Shown one piece after another: positions 33,717 through 44,540 of a DNA stretch of 49,596 bases (position 1 is the stretch's first letter; the number at the start of each line of letters is the position of its first letter). The translations under genes and the position numbers were made by a program. The stretch lies in the NCBI GenBank assembly GCA_033297205.1, contig MU859292.1:1-49596 (forward strand), written 5' to 3'. This DNA comes from Pseudoneurospora amorphoporcata (taxonomy: Eukaryota; Ascomycota; Sordariomycetes; Sordariales; Sordariaceae). The notes under the pieces are model-generated. The model saw nothing but the letters and a program-made list of their open reading frames with translations, was not told the origin of the DNA and did not search any database.

Positions 33717-34252
33717 TGTGACAAGGGCTGTAATCAGAGCTTAGAACAGTAGTTCAAATTCAACTAATAAACTTCTTTAATCTCGAAGGCCTTGTTGATC
33801 TTCTCAACCTCCAGGGGAAGGTTGGGCTTCAAGGCCTTCTTATACCAAACAGAATCGGTACGTTCTTGAGGTACGCATCAAGCCTTGTCGCCTGAGGCCT
33901 CAAGGCATCTATCATACATGTGGAACTTCCTGAATACCTTCATCCATTCTCTATCTTTCTTTTGGCGTTGTCTTTCACCCGTGCGCCTTGCTTCTTGTTT
34001 GGTTGGCTGTGGTTGCTTTTGGGAAGATTGGGATCGTCTCGAGATTGGGATCGTCTCGTAGTAGCACTTCCAGGGTTTAGCTCGCTAGCCGGTAGCGTCG
34101 GGAGGAGTTCGGGTAAGCAGTGCTAATAGCCGAACAGATTCTCTATCTGAGCTAGCGTAGATACCTAAAGCATCTACGCGAGGCTGTAGGATGTGCGGCT
34201 CCGTGAGCCTCACGTTGTAGAGTCAGGGTTGAGGTCGAATGTCCGTGTGACA
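33717..34252 (-). repeat. 5' LTR of the nested chromovirus
   Basis: 536 bp, TGTGACAAGGGC...GTGTGACA on the + strand. It is highly similar to 29729-30275, differing mostly by C/T and G/A transitions. Confidence 0.88.
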
Positions 34253-34257
34253 TCGAG

Positions 34258-36600
34258 CCACCTCGTTTTTCATCCTTAGAAAGTCGTAGTATTGCCGTAT
34301 CCTAGCTATGGTTTTTGTGATACCCATGTGTCCTCCTATCTTAGAAGCGTGGATATTTTTAATAAGTACTTCTCGTTGCTCCGGCCATACGTAGGCTTTA
34401 TCGTAGTACTATAGCTTATCGTTCTCAAGGGTGATCCTTTCTTCTTGACTATCCTCCTATCGCTATCTATCTTCAGGGGTAGCGGTAGTGGCTTGATAGT
34501 CAGAGGCCTGCAGTTTGGCCCGGTAGATAGCGCAGCACTCTACCCATTCCTGCAAGGGGTACGTAAGCGATCCATCTGGTTATTTCTGGAACAAGGGTGC
34601 AGAGGCTTCTGCTACGTCCTTTACATAGTCTGCCCTTCGACTTAACGCGTCGGCCTAGGCGTTCTCCGATCCCTTCTTATAGTTGATCTTAAAGTTGAAT
34701 TCTGACAAGAACTCAGCCCATCATATCTGGCGGCCGTTAAGCACTTTCGTGGTCGTAAAGTACCAGAGGTTGTTATAATCAATATAGACCTATACTTCAT
34801 GTGTAGTGCCACTGAAGTATGGCCTCCATTCTTGAAATACTTCAATAATAATTAGGAGTTCCTTATCGTAAATAGGGTAGTTGCGTCGGGGTCCTTCTAG
34901 CTTCTTTAAGAAGAAAGCTATAGGATGTAGTTTCCCTTGGCTGTCGCGTTGTCCTAACTGTCCTCCGATGGCGTAGTTAGACGCATTAGTCTCGACTTTA
35001 AAAGGCTTGTTTGGATTGGGAAGCTTTAATACAAAGTTTGCGGTAATCGTATTACAAATGGCCTTAAAAGCTTCTTCTTTAGTTTTTCCCTATATAAAAA
35101 TAGCCTCTTTCTTAGTAAGCTCGTATAGTAGTCTGGCGATTTTCCCGTAATCGCGTATGAACATACGATAGAAATTAGTAAATCCTAAGAATCCGCGGAC
35201 ATCAGTCGCATTCTTAAGAATAGGCCAGTTCCGTACAGCTTCCACCTTACTTGGTTCTATTCTAACCTCGTTTTCTGAGATTAGATATCCAAGAAATACA
35301 GTCTCTTTTACATAGAATTCGCTTTTCTCTATATTGACTGAGAGCTTATGCTCGTATAGTGCATCCAATACCTTCTTCATATATTCCTTATATTCCGCGA
35401 GAATTTTAAAGTAAATAAGGATATTATTTAAATAGCAAATAGCGAACTTATCGAGGTAGGGTCGGATCGCATGATCGATGGCAGATTGGAATGTCGCAAG
35501 TGCATTGGTCAACCCGAAAGGCATAACGAGGTACTCGTAGTATCCGTAGGGTGTGCGAAATACTATCTTCCATTCGTCGCCTTCTTTAATCCGAATGTAG
35601 ACATAGGCAACGGGTAAGTTAAGGCGCGTAAAGTATTGTGCTCCTCCTAATTGACTTCGAATGCGCGAAATTAGGGGTAGGGGATAACTGTTTCTTATAA
35701 TCTCTTAATTTAATTGCCTGTAATTAACACAAAGGCGCAGCTTTCCGTCCTTCTTCAGCACGAAGAAGATGGGGTACCCTACTAGCGATGTAAATTCCCG
35801 AATGTGTCCTCGTTTTAAGTTTTCGTCCAAGTACTTCCGTAACTCCGCGTTCTACTTCTCGTTGGTGTGATAGACTTTAAAGAACTTGAGCTTGGCTCCT
35901 TCCTTAAGTTTAATCTTATAATCTCATAGTCCTCGTAGTGGTAGTCCTTTAAGATGTTTACTAACGAAAGCCGGGTATCCTTAATATTCTATTAGAATTA
36001 CTGTTTTCGGCTTTTCCGTTTGTTAATTCTAGTAATAGTCGAACTTATGCTGGGTGTTGACTGCTGACACTTCTACTAACGTTATTAACTTTTCTTCCAT
36101 AACCTTGCCGCTTCTATCGATAGTACAGATTATAACTTCCTATACTGCTTGCGGTGGGGCCGTAGGAACGACGCCGTCTTAGCTCACTTCCTTCCGTGCT
36201 CCGGGTTTCCCATTAGTAGTTGGGTACGTCCTAGGACGTAGGCGGCCACTATCCTTCCAACTAATGTCTAGGTCGTATATAATATACTATGGGTGCCCTA
36301 AGATTATATCCTTAGTTGGCCCTATATCGACGACGTCGAAGCTAATTTCGACCGTCTTTCCTTCTACCGTGATGGGAAGTGGTAACATTTTCCTTTTTAC
36401 GATCTAGGTTTCAAAAGGTCCTTTTACCATAAAAGGTGCCTTTTTCTTTTTCTAAGGGATTCTCAATTGGTTAACGAACTTGGGTAAAATAAGGTTCAAC
36501 TGAGCTCCGGAATCTACTAGCGCGAGGGCTTGGTAGTCCTTCTAGTAGGCTACGACTTTGAGTCGTTGGTCCTCCTTCCCTTTTTCCGCAGCTGCGATCT
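34258..36600 (-). pseudogene. Chromovirus pol: protease, RT, RNase H, integrase start
   Basis: Minus strand. Protease reads ALVDSGAQLNLILP, then IILGHPW (active-site DSG kept). RT follows with the GHIREFTS..GYPIFFVLKKDGKLRLCVNYRQLN block, MPFGLTNALATFQ, then CYLNNILIY (35423-35434 codes the Asn pair where YLDD is expected), then GFTNFYRMFIRDYGKIA. RNase H starts KVETNASNYAIGG, with Asn where its first catalytic Asp should be. The integrase zinc domain begins HASKIGGHMGITK and is cut by the nested element at 34253. A dozen stops, nearly all TAG. Confidence 0.85.
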
Positions 36601-36889
36601 CCGTAAATGCCACGGGGTCTTGGATCTTGTCTTTTCGACGGCTGCTTCGCCGGATAATCCTCTTTATCTAGGGATTTAATTTCTTCCGGGCCTCCCTGAA
36701 GGCCCTAATCCGTTTCCCAGATCCTGGCTATGATCGGTGGGAGCGTCCTCCCTTGTAAGTTCTTCTTCGTCTAGCGAATCGAAGTCCCGTAACCAGGTTA
36801 GGAGGGCTGCCTACTCGGCTTCTATCAGCTCCTCCTAGTTGTTCTGTCGAATGTAGGTTACCACATTGTCTTCGATAACTCTAGCTTTC

Positions 36890-37997
36890 TACTTCATATG
36901 GGTGGGGCAGTCGGCTGCAGGACACCATTTCCAATAGGGGTCGGCGTCTATAGCTCCGTCGATAGCATTTTCCAAGTCGTCTTAATCGTAATCGACGCTA
37001 GCGATCTCGACTACTCGTACTCCTTCAATAGTGGCGGCTTCAGCCTTTTCCCACTTGAGCTGCTTGGGGGAATGGCAGTCGCGCTTTATGTGTTCCTTCT
37101 TGCCGCAGTTGAAGTACTTGACTTAAGAAAAGTCACGCTTACCTTGATTGGCCTAGGCGGCGTCGATTTCCATAGGTCCAGAGTAGGTGGTTCCGGAGAG
37201 ATAGGTGCCCCCAGTCCGCTTCTTCTTAATATTGGTGTCGGACTTGAGGGGAACGAAAGGGTGTGTTTTTCCCTTCTTTTCTTGCTCTCATTGGAACTGA
37301 CGATCATCTATGCGAATAGCCTTGTCCATATAAGCATAGATAGAATCGGGCCTGTCCTCCTTATAGAGTGCGTCCTTGACTCTATCCTTAAGGCCGTTGT
37401 AGAACAGCTATATCAGCCCGTCGTCGTTAATATTACTACGAAGAGCGTCCTGCTTAAAGAGCGCAGTATAGGCTGAAACAGACTTTGTCTATTGGAGGTG
37501 GGTTAGGCGTTCCTAAGCCCGTCGAGTCTTATTCTTTTCTCCAAAGACTCTGGAGAGTGCCTTAGTGAATTCGGTGTAGGAGTTTAAGACCTTCTTGGTG
37601 AAGTCCGAAGCCTGGTCTCCGTTTTCGTAGTGGTCCTTGAGGATGGGCTCGTACTAAGTGAGTGCTTTGTCCGTGAGCTTAGTTCCCGCGTAGGTAACCT
37701 TCTTATATTTAGTAGTAAATTGGTCGTCGTAGAAGTTGAAATAGGTTTGCATCTGGATTAAAAACCCTGCGAGGGTGGCCTGCTGGCCATCAAACTCCCT
37801 GGGTGCGGACAATTTAACTCTCTTACGTTCCTTGGGAAAAGTTCCTTTTCCCGCCTTCGCTTCAGGGCGTCCGGACTCGGCCTGGAGCTGTGCTTCCAAC
37901 TAGTTAATACGGTCCTATATAGCCTTAAGCTGTTGATACACGGCGGTGACGTTCAGGGGTTCACCAGAGGGGGTGTTGGCGTGTCCGATGGAAGATA
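36890..37997 (-). pseudogene. Chromovirus gag
   Basis: Minus strand. The likely start is now ATA (about 37995). It reads SSIGHANTPSGEPLN, then LEAQLQAESGRPEAK, then APREFDGQQATLAGFLIQMQTYF, then a knuckle YFNCGKKEHIKRDC near 37077-37124 whose first Cys is Tyr. Several TAG codons replace Gln. The + strand ORF at 36898-37476 is a shadow of this gene. Confidence 0.75.
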
Positions 37998-38055
37998 TGA
38001 TGAAGTGAAGATACTTTTAGTACTATCCGAGATAGGCTAAAGGGAGTAGTCAACG

Positions 38056-38533
38056 TGTGACGAACGGCAGTCTGATCTGCCTAAATGGGATAGCTGAAGG
38101 TGAAGACTATTAGAAGACGTTCGGTGAAGCTAAAAGGTTTACAACAAGTATAGTAGCGTTATACTGGTTTTAATAATAATGATCTGTTGACTATTATAGA
38201 ACTATTTGACAATCTGAGTTCTCTAGTCGTCCCTTTATATCTTGATGCCTTCTAGTTATATGCGTCTGGCTTATTGACTACGAATTGGCTTATGAGCCCT
38301 GAGCTGGCTCACCTTTATGATCTTGGCTCACCTTTATGAGCCTGGCTTACCTTTATGAGCCTAGCTCACCTTCATGAGCCTGGCTCACCACCATGAGCCT
38401 GGCTCACCTTCATGAGCCTGGCTCGCCTCCATGAGCCCGCATCCTTGTCATGGTTACATTGCCCAGCCTTTACGTGGCTGTGGTATCCTAGTGGCTTGGT
38501 TGGCCTATGTTATTTCGCTTAACGTTCGTAACA
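38056..38533 (-). repeat. 5' LTR of the 11.4-kb chromovirus
   Basis: 478 bp, TGTGACGAACGG...GTTCGTAACA on the + strand. It has seven 19-bp units (38307-38439) where the other LTR has four, and lacks the other LTR's extra 250 bp. Its excess of T over C relative to the partner fits RIP. Confidence 0.88.
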
Positions 38534-38983
38534 TCTATCTGCACGAGGTAAAAACTCTATCTGCATAGGGAAAAAAACTTAAGTTCTAATATCTTTTTAA
38601 TATTTTATTTAAAGTATTAAAAAGTGTCATACGAAGTTAAAAAAGATATGATATTTTTTCTAATTTTTTTCTCTACCTAACAACATCTTTTTGAAGACTG
38701 GAAATACTCAGTGGCTTACAAAAACCTTACAGAAAGAAAACTATTTTAAAGAAATAAATATGAAAATTAAAAGTTTAAAAGTTCAAAAAGATAGTATTTA
38801 GATAACCCTTAGAGCTATAAGGTTGATAGTTACTTTGAAAAATTCTACAAAAATCAACGAGTAGTTTGGTACTACTTTTGATTTTATACACTAATGTTTC
38901 ATTAAGTTATACTTAAAAAACTAAAGTGGATCCCTATGTAAATAGAGTTTTTACCTCGTGTAGATAGAGCTTCTCTTTAGTAA

Positions 38984-39073
38984 TAGAAGAATTAAAACTT
39001 AATATTTTGTTTAGTAACGATTTTTTATACTCGTACAATGGTAATATAAATTACAAAATTAATATAATTATAT
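38984..39073 (+). other. Oldest gypsy layer, pol fragment
   Basis: 90 bp of AT-rich sequence between MITE copies 4 and 5. It seems to continue the + strand reading from before 27129 (patches like NDFLYSYNGNINYKINI). Confidence 0.35.
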
Positions 39074-39081
39074 TTTAGAAT

Positions 39082-39976
39082 GAGAAGCGCTACTCGCACG
39101 TTAGCAAAACTCTACTCGCACGTGGATCCACATTTTTTTCCTATATATAACCCGAACCCGCTCGAAGTCTGCCTTGGCAGATGTATTCTTTCATAAATTT
39201 CGCCAAGCACATCTGGGCATTTCAATCTTTCAAAGTTGCTATGCTATGCCAAGCCTAGATTCTAGACTGTAGCGTACGCACCCTTAAATTTGTACCTAGA
39301 CTTAGTTTTTATAGGGTATTTATATAGCGGTCTTATAGGGTACTTAGCAGCACGGCCGTACTTTTGTATGTCGCATTCAATTGAGGTCGCCCGATTGAGC
39401 TTAATTGAGCTTACTATACTGTACTGCACTCTATATTAATTTATGTAGGGTTAAGAAGAGGGGGGTCGATGAGATTATAGGGGATGTGAGCGCCACGGTC
39501 GTATACGCCTATCGGCTGGGTCACTATATTAGTTATCTATATTGCGATTAGCTGGGGAAACGTACAAAAAAATGATAGATCATTCCGTACTGTCGACAGA
39601 TGCTGGCGCTTTGTTTACTTGATGATATTTGATGATGCGCGACGTAGTGGATTGAAGGATTACAATATGGTGATGTATGCGATAGTGGTTTGGTAAAGGA
39701 AGTAGTGCGACAAGGCACTAGTGCTGGTGCTAGAAAATTACAAGAGTTAGACTGCCCAGTCTGGGCTAGTCTAGGCGCCTAAACCAGAGTGGCCAGTGCA
39801 GTACGACTGCAGGGGTCTAAACGTGTATTGGGCTGAAATCTGAGAGCTTGGCGGGCATAGTACGACCCAGACTGGTGCGGGATCATAGCAGGTCGCTAGG
39901 GTTCAGGTTATGTATGGGAAAAAAATGTGGATCCACGTGCGAGTAGAGTTTTACCAACGTGCGAGTAGCGCTTCTC
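39082..39976 (+). mobile_element. MITE copy 5, subfamily A
   Basis: 895 bp, GAGAAGCG...CGCTTCTC, with perfect TSD TTTAGAAT (39074-39081 and 39977-39984). Both ends have the doubled 12-mer. The interior is near-complete and can serve as the subfamily reference. No coding capacity. Confidence 0.9.
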
Positions 39977-39984
39977 TTTAGAAT

Positions 39985-40448
39985 TTAGACGATTTTTGTG
40001 TTAATTTTATTATTTAAGCTAATTTGAAGGTATATATGCGTAGAATTACTATATTTAAGAAGAAGATAATTTTATTAGACTAATCTGGATATATTCCTAT
40101 TTAATATAAAATTTTTTTATTCACAAGGAGTTTTATACTTACTTCTAAGTATGTAGTAACGGTATATACTGTCGTTAATACTAAGTCTCCTTCAGTTATA
40201 TTCATTAATAATACTATTAATAGAATATTTATCATTTTTAAGTGTTTCTACGTAGGAAGTATTATTAAAGCGACTGATAGCAGTTACTTAGCTCTTTTAA
40301 AAGTAATAATTGCTAATATAATTTTAATAGTATTAATAACTGAATCCTTTCTCAATTAACAATTTGATATACCTACAATTCGAATATATAATATTACTGA
40401 AGTCTAGAACGATAGTAATAAAGTACCTTTGAATAAGTATAATAATAT
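39985..40448 (+). pseudogene. Oldest gypsy layer, spacer between protease and RT
   Basis: A mostly open + strand reading with few stops: IILLDQSGYIPI, then FILTSKYVVTVYTVVNTKSPSVIFINN, then FKCFYVGSIIKATDSSYLALLK. It looks like the region upstream of RT in fungal gypsy polyproteins. Assignment is by pattern only. Confidence 0.4.
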
Positions 40449-40456
40449 TAATAATA

Positions 40457-41817
40457 AGAAGCTCTATCTGCATAGGGATAAAACTCTATCTGCATGAGGA
40501 TCTACTTTTTCCCTCACATATATCCCTAACCCTCGTGTGGCTATAGATATTATATGTATTCTTTTAAAAATTTTACCTAAACATTTAAGCATTACTATTC
40601 TTTTATACGTAATATCAGACTGCAATGCCTAGATCAGATACGCACTCTCATATCGCACTTTATAGAGCATTTTACAGCGCACTTTATAGGGCAGTTAGCA
40701 GTATAGTTATACATCGCACAGTCGTATATTGTTTAATTGAGCGCACATTGCTTAATTAAGCGATCAATCAATTGCACTCAATCTATATTAATCTATATAA
40801 TAATAATCTATCTAATATTTATTGTGTACTCGAGCACTCTAACTGCCAGCGAGTCCTAGCAAGTCTCGCAAAATACTAGTAAATTTCTAGAGTGCTAGAG
40901 TCTCTCTTACTAGGCTTGTGTATCAACAATATATATACTACGCTGTTGAGTACTAATTAGAGTACTAGCTAGCGTGCCTCTTCTACCCCGCGCAGCGCTA
41001 CCTCTCCTTTTTCCTCCTCCTCTACCTCTCTATATATCTCTTCCTCTTATACTACCACGAGGGCAGCCTCGTCTCCTTGTCTATGTACTAGCTAGACCGC
41101 GGCGGTCAGCCTTATTAGCTTGCTTAAAGTTTATACCCTCCTATATAAATATATTTTGCTAGATAAATAGTACTACTCTTATTGAGGTAGTAGGATTGCG
41201 GCCTGCTCTAGGCTGTTGGCCGCGGGTAGATTGGAGACGAAGCCTTCCTCGAAGTCATAATACTACCGCTTGGAGTTAAGCTAGCACAATTAAGGAAGAG
41301 GAAGCTTGAGTATTAACTGACGCAGTTAGTCAGTAAAAGTGAGGTCGATTGCTAAAGTCTGCGCTACGGTCGCGTGCGCCCGTTGGCTAGGTTGTTATAT
41401 TAGCTATCTACGTTACAATTAGCTAAGAAAATACACAAAAAAAATAACAGATTATTTCTTACTGTAGACAGATGCTAACGCTTTATTTACTTAGTAATAT
41501 CTCGTAATACGCGCAATAGTAGTTTGATTAATTATAAAAGGGTAATAATAGTAATAGTAATAGAGGAAGCGATAATGCAATGCGACGATGCAAATTGCTA
41601 AATATAATAATAGATTACTGAGCTAGTTAGTATAGTACGAAATCTGGTATGTGTAGAGGTTTGAATATATAATGAGCTGTAATTTAGGGGCTTGGCGGGC
41701 GCGGTACGAGAGAAACTGAGCAGGGCGGTAACGGTCGTATAGGGTTAGGGATATATGTGAGGGAAAAAGTGGATCCCTATACAGATAAAGTTTTATCTCT
41801 GTGCAGATAGAGTTTTT
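40457..41817 (+). mobile_element. MITE copy 6 (subfamily A-related, with extra 500 bp)
   Basis: It starts AGAAGCTCTATCTGCA and ends in a complementary TTTTTCT, with TSD TAATAATA (40449-40456 and 41818-41825). The terminal motif CTATCTGCA is repeated at 22-bp spacing. Parts of the interior (about 40670-40790 and 41365-41500) resemble copy 5. Between them is about 550 bp of less AT-rich sequence unique in this window. No transposase seen. Confidence 0.8.
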
Positions 41818-41825
41818 CTTAATAA

Positions 41826-42286
41826 TATATCCAATAATGAAATCCTCATAGAATTCACTGTAGAAGACGAAAATATAGCCTTTGAAGTTACTAAAGAAGA
41901 AGACAATATAATATAAATCAAAATACAATAGTTTAAAATAATTAAAAAAAATCTACCTTCAGTATTAAAATACTTAGGAATCTTCTTAAAAATATTACCA
42001 ACTGTAATATCTATATTTATACTAAAGATCTAAACTTAATTTAAAAGATTGAAAAGTTTATTAATAACTACTACACCCTCTAGAAGAAAGGAAGAATTAC
42101 TAAAATAAACAAGAATAATATAATATATGTTCTATTAGTAAAGGGCTAGTAAAATTAGTATACTTAAGTACGATTATACTTATTTAGTAAAAAGAATAGA
42201 GAGGTCATATATTAAGTGTTTAATATACTATATAAATAAAATAAGATAGATTAAGTAGATTAGGCTATACTATCTATCTTTGTTAT
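41826..42286 (+). other. Oldest gypsy layer, pol fragment
   Basis: AT-rich; the + strand has an open patch at its start (NNEILIEFTVEDENIAFEVTK) and then stops. Ends at the solo LTR insertion. Confidence 0.35.
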
Positions 42287-42849
42287 TGTCATACGGACAT
42301 TTGCCCACAGTTTTAGGTTAGGGTTGCCGAGGCTTAACAGAACCTCAACGCCTGGCATCAGCCTTATGAATGCCCAGCGGCCGCAGGCCGCGAGACTCAA
42401 CCTCACTTCGGCCAGACTCTCAGCCACTAGCATTGCTTACCCAAGCCCCTCTTAACGCCATCAGGCTAGCGAGCCAACTATAGAAGTGCCGAAGACGCTG
42501 ATAAGGCACCACGAGACGATCCTAATCTCGAGACGATTCCAATCTTCCCAGAAGCGACCACAGCCAACCAAGCAAGAAGCAAGGCGCCCGGATGAAGGAT
42601 AGCGCCAAAAGGAAATGAAGAATGGATGAAGGCATTCAGGAAGTTCCATATGTATGATAGATGCCTTGAAAGCCCCAGGCGACAAGGCTTGATACGTACC
42701 TCAAGTACGTACCAATTCCCTTTGGTATAAGAAGGTCTTAAAGCCCAACCTTCTGGAGGTTGAAAGGATTAACAAGGCCTTCGAGACCAAAGTAGTTTAT
42801 TAGCTAAATTGAACTACTGTTCCAAGCCCTGAATACAGCCCTTGTTATA
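42287..42849 (+). mobile_element. Solo LTR (family of the nested chromovirus), inverted
   Basis: 563 bp. It is the reverse complement of the LTRs at 29729 and 33717, starting TGTCATACGGAC and ending CCCTTGTTATA, with TSD GTTAT (42282-42286 and 42850-42854). It is GC-richer than its surroundings. Confidence 0.85.
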
Positions 42850-42854
42850 GTTAT

Positions 42855-44540
42855 TTAGAGAATAGTAAAAAGCTAATAAAAGGGACGGGTTATAATAGAC
42901 TTTCGTACTTTCAATAAATTATAATACTAAATAACTATATTCTACTCTTATAATTAGAAGTTATTATATCCTTTAGAAGTAAGTATTTTATTACTATTAT
43001 TAATATTATAACCTTCTTTTACTAATTTAGTATTTAGCCCCCTTACTACGATAAATTTATATTAATCAACTTACGAAAATTAAAATAGCCTCATATAGCC
43101 CTAATAGAGTATAAGAATTCCCTAGCCTTCGTATAACAATTTATAAAAAACTATTAATAGTATTCATAAAATTCTATCGTATATTTATTAATAATATTAT
43201 GATCTTCTTAAATATTATAGAAGATTACTTTAAATATTTAAAATAAGTATTTTCCTTTTTTACAGCTAAGAATATCATATTATCCCTAAAGAAATTCTTT
43301 ATTACTTACTCTTGTAAGAGTTCTACGAGGTCAACATACAGGTAGGCCTTAATAAAAGCTATAATATTCGACAAGGAGCAAGAGGACTGAGCTAGTCTGG
43401 AAGCTAGACTGGGCATAACTAAATACACGAAAGGAGTACGAGGAAGAAGGTGCCAGAAATGCCAAGACTAGGCCGGGGTAACCTGAGCGAGCCGAGACAA
43501 GCCGGGTGGTCTAGAGAACCTCCGGCAGGCACAGGCCTGGCACATAGAAGTCAGGCATTACCTTTGGGCGTCAGACCTATGATAATTCTAACGTTAAATT
43601 ATTCAATTTTTAGGTTGATATATTAAGCTTTTTTACTACTAAAGAACGATTAAAAGCCTTCCAGAACATAGAATTTCCTAATATATTAAAGGCGTTAGAA
43701 TAATACATTGGCAGTACGTGATTTATTTACTACCTTTCATCTTACTATAGTAAATTCCTTAAACCTTTGCAATTTAGGAAGGTAGAACTATTAGCAACCG
43801 GCTGTAAAGTAGGAACTATTATTCTAAGCAACTCAACGAAGCGAACTAATTACTATATAAAAATTATTTATAAAATTACAATAATTAAATGAAAATCTTT
43901 TAAAGCAATATAGAAGGCCATTTATGAGAATATAAAACTCTATTACCTCAATCCCAATAAATAAGTCTTCTTGTAATATAATAGTTTATTAAAATGGGGT
44001 TATAACGTAATATTATTTTATTTGAAAAATAGCTACGTTTAAATATTAAGTACCGCAATCCCTGCTAACTAAATCTTACTAATTATATTCTTAAATAAGG
44101 TTTTAAATAAGGCGGAAATATACTATAACCCGTTCGAAATAGAAATAGCTTACTTAATTTAAGTAATTAAATAGCTATAAAACCCTCTTCTATTCGTATA
44201 ACCTCCTAATTATTATACTAATAGACTTTACTACTACTAAAAGTATTTACAAATAGACTATTCTAAATACGTTGTTAATAAATAGAAGTAACCGTCGCTT
44301 GATTAATACTTTGATCTACCTTTCTTAATATAATCATAAAGTACACTATATCGTCAGTAAACTAAATTTCGTACTAAATACCCTAAAACGCCTACTAGCA
44401 AAAGGAAATAAAAATAGCCAATCAGACAAAGTACTTATCTTAAACGAAATATAGTTTATAGAACAAATCTACTTTATTTAGGCTAAAGTATAAATAAATA
44501 CGAAGATTAAAAAGGAGTTTAAGCAAAATTATACTCCTAA
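42855..44540 (+). pseudogene. Decayed RT/RNase H of the oldest gypsy layer
   Basis: On the + strand, about 43080-43310 reads the RT palm: PHIALIEYKNSLAF, then FINNIMIFLNIIEDYFKYLK (the Asn pair at 43190-43195 where DD is expected), then FFTAKNIILSLKKFF. Later patches FTTKERLKAFQNIEF, IEFPN and KVELLATGCKVGTIILSNSTKR match the connection and RNase H region. Stops and frameshifts throughout. A GC-richer stretch, about 43370-43590, interrupts it. The element stops without an LTR at about 44540. Confidence 0.6.

Larger units (their letters stand above)
29729..34252 (-). mobile_element. Nested, internally deleted chromovirus (4.5 kb)
   Basis: LTRs at 29729-30275 and 33717-34252 in the same orientation, with TSD TCGAG at 29724-29728 and 34253-34257. 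On the minus strand it has a gag start near 33660, Gag patches, a damaged CCHC knuckle near 31800-31850, and then integrase C-terminus and chromodomain at 31.57-30.8 kb. Protease, RT and RNase H are missing, so it needed helpers. It inserted in the integrase zinc domain of the 11.4-kb element. Confidence 0.88.
27149..38533 (-). mobile_element. Ty3/gypsy chromovirus with paired LTRs (11.4 kb, nested insertion inside)
   Basis: LTRs at 27149-27819 and 38056-38533 in the same orientation, TSD TCTAT on both sides (27144-27148, 38534-38538). Gag-pol reads on the minus strand: gag about 36.9-38.0 kb, protease, RT, RNase H, the start of integrase to 34.26 kb, then integrase core and chromodomain at 29.72-28.54 kb. 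The gap 29729-34252 is a younger retroelement. Pol keeps long open stretches but has stops (mostly TAG) and catalytic changes, so it is dead. An extra ORF on the opposite strand lies next to the left LTR (separate entry). Confidence 0.9.
27137..38975 (+). mobile_element. MITE copy 4, subfamily B, split by an 11.4-kb retroelement
   Basis: The first 12 bp (GAGAAGCTCTAT) lie at 27137-27148 and the rest at 38534-38975, ending GCTTCTC. The 8-bp duplication TTTAGTAA lies at 27129-27136 and 38976-38983, nearly 12 kb apart, which proves the two parts are one element. Rejoined length is about 449 bp. Its terminal motif has diverged to CTATCTGCA, again repeated at 22-bp spacing. Confidence 0.85.

Noticed and set aside
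36898..37476. 192-aa + strand ORF with hydrophobic stretches
   Set aside because: Antisense of chromovirus gag, which has a readable CCHC region on the minus strand. No motif was seen on the + strand.
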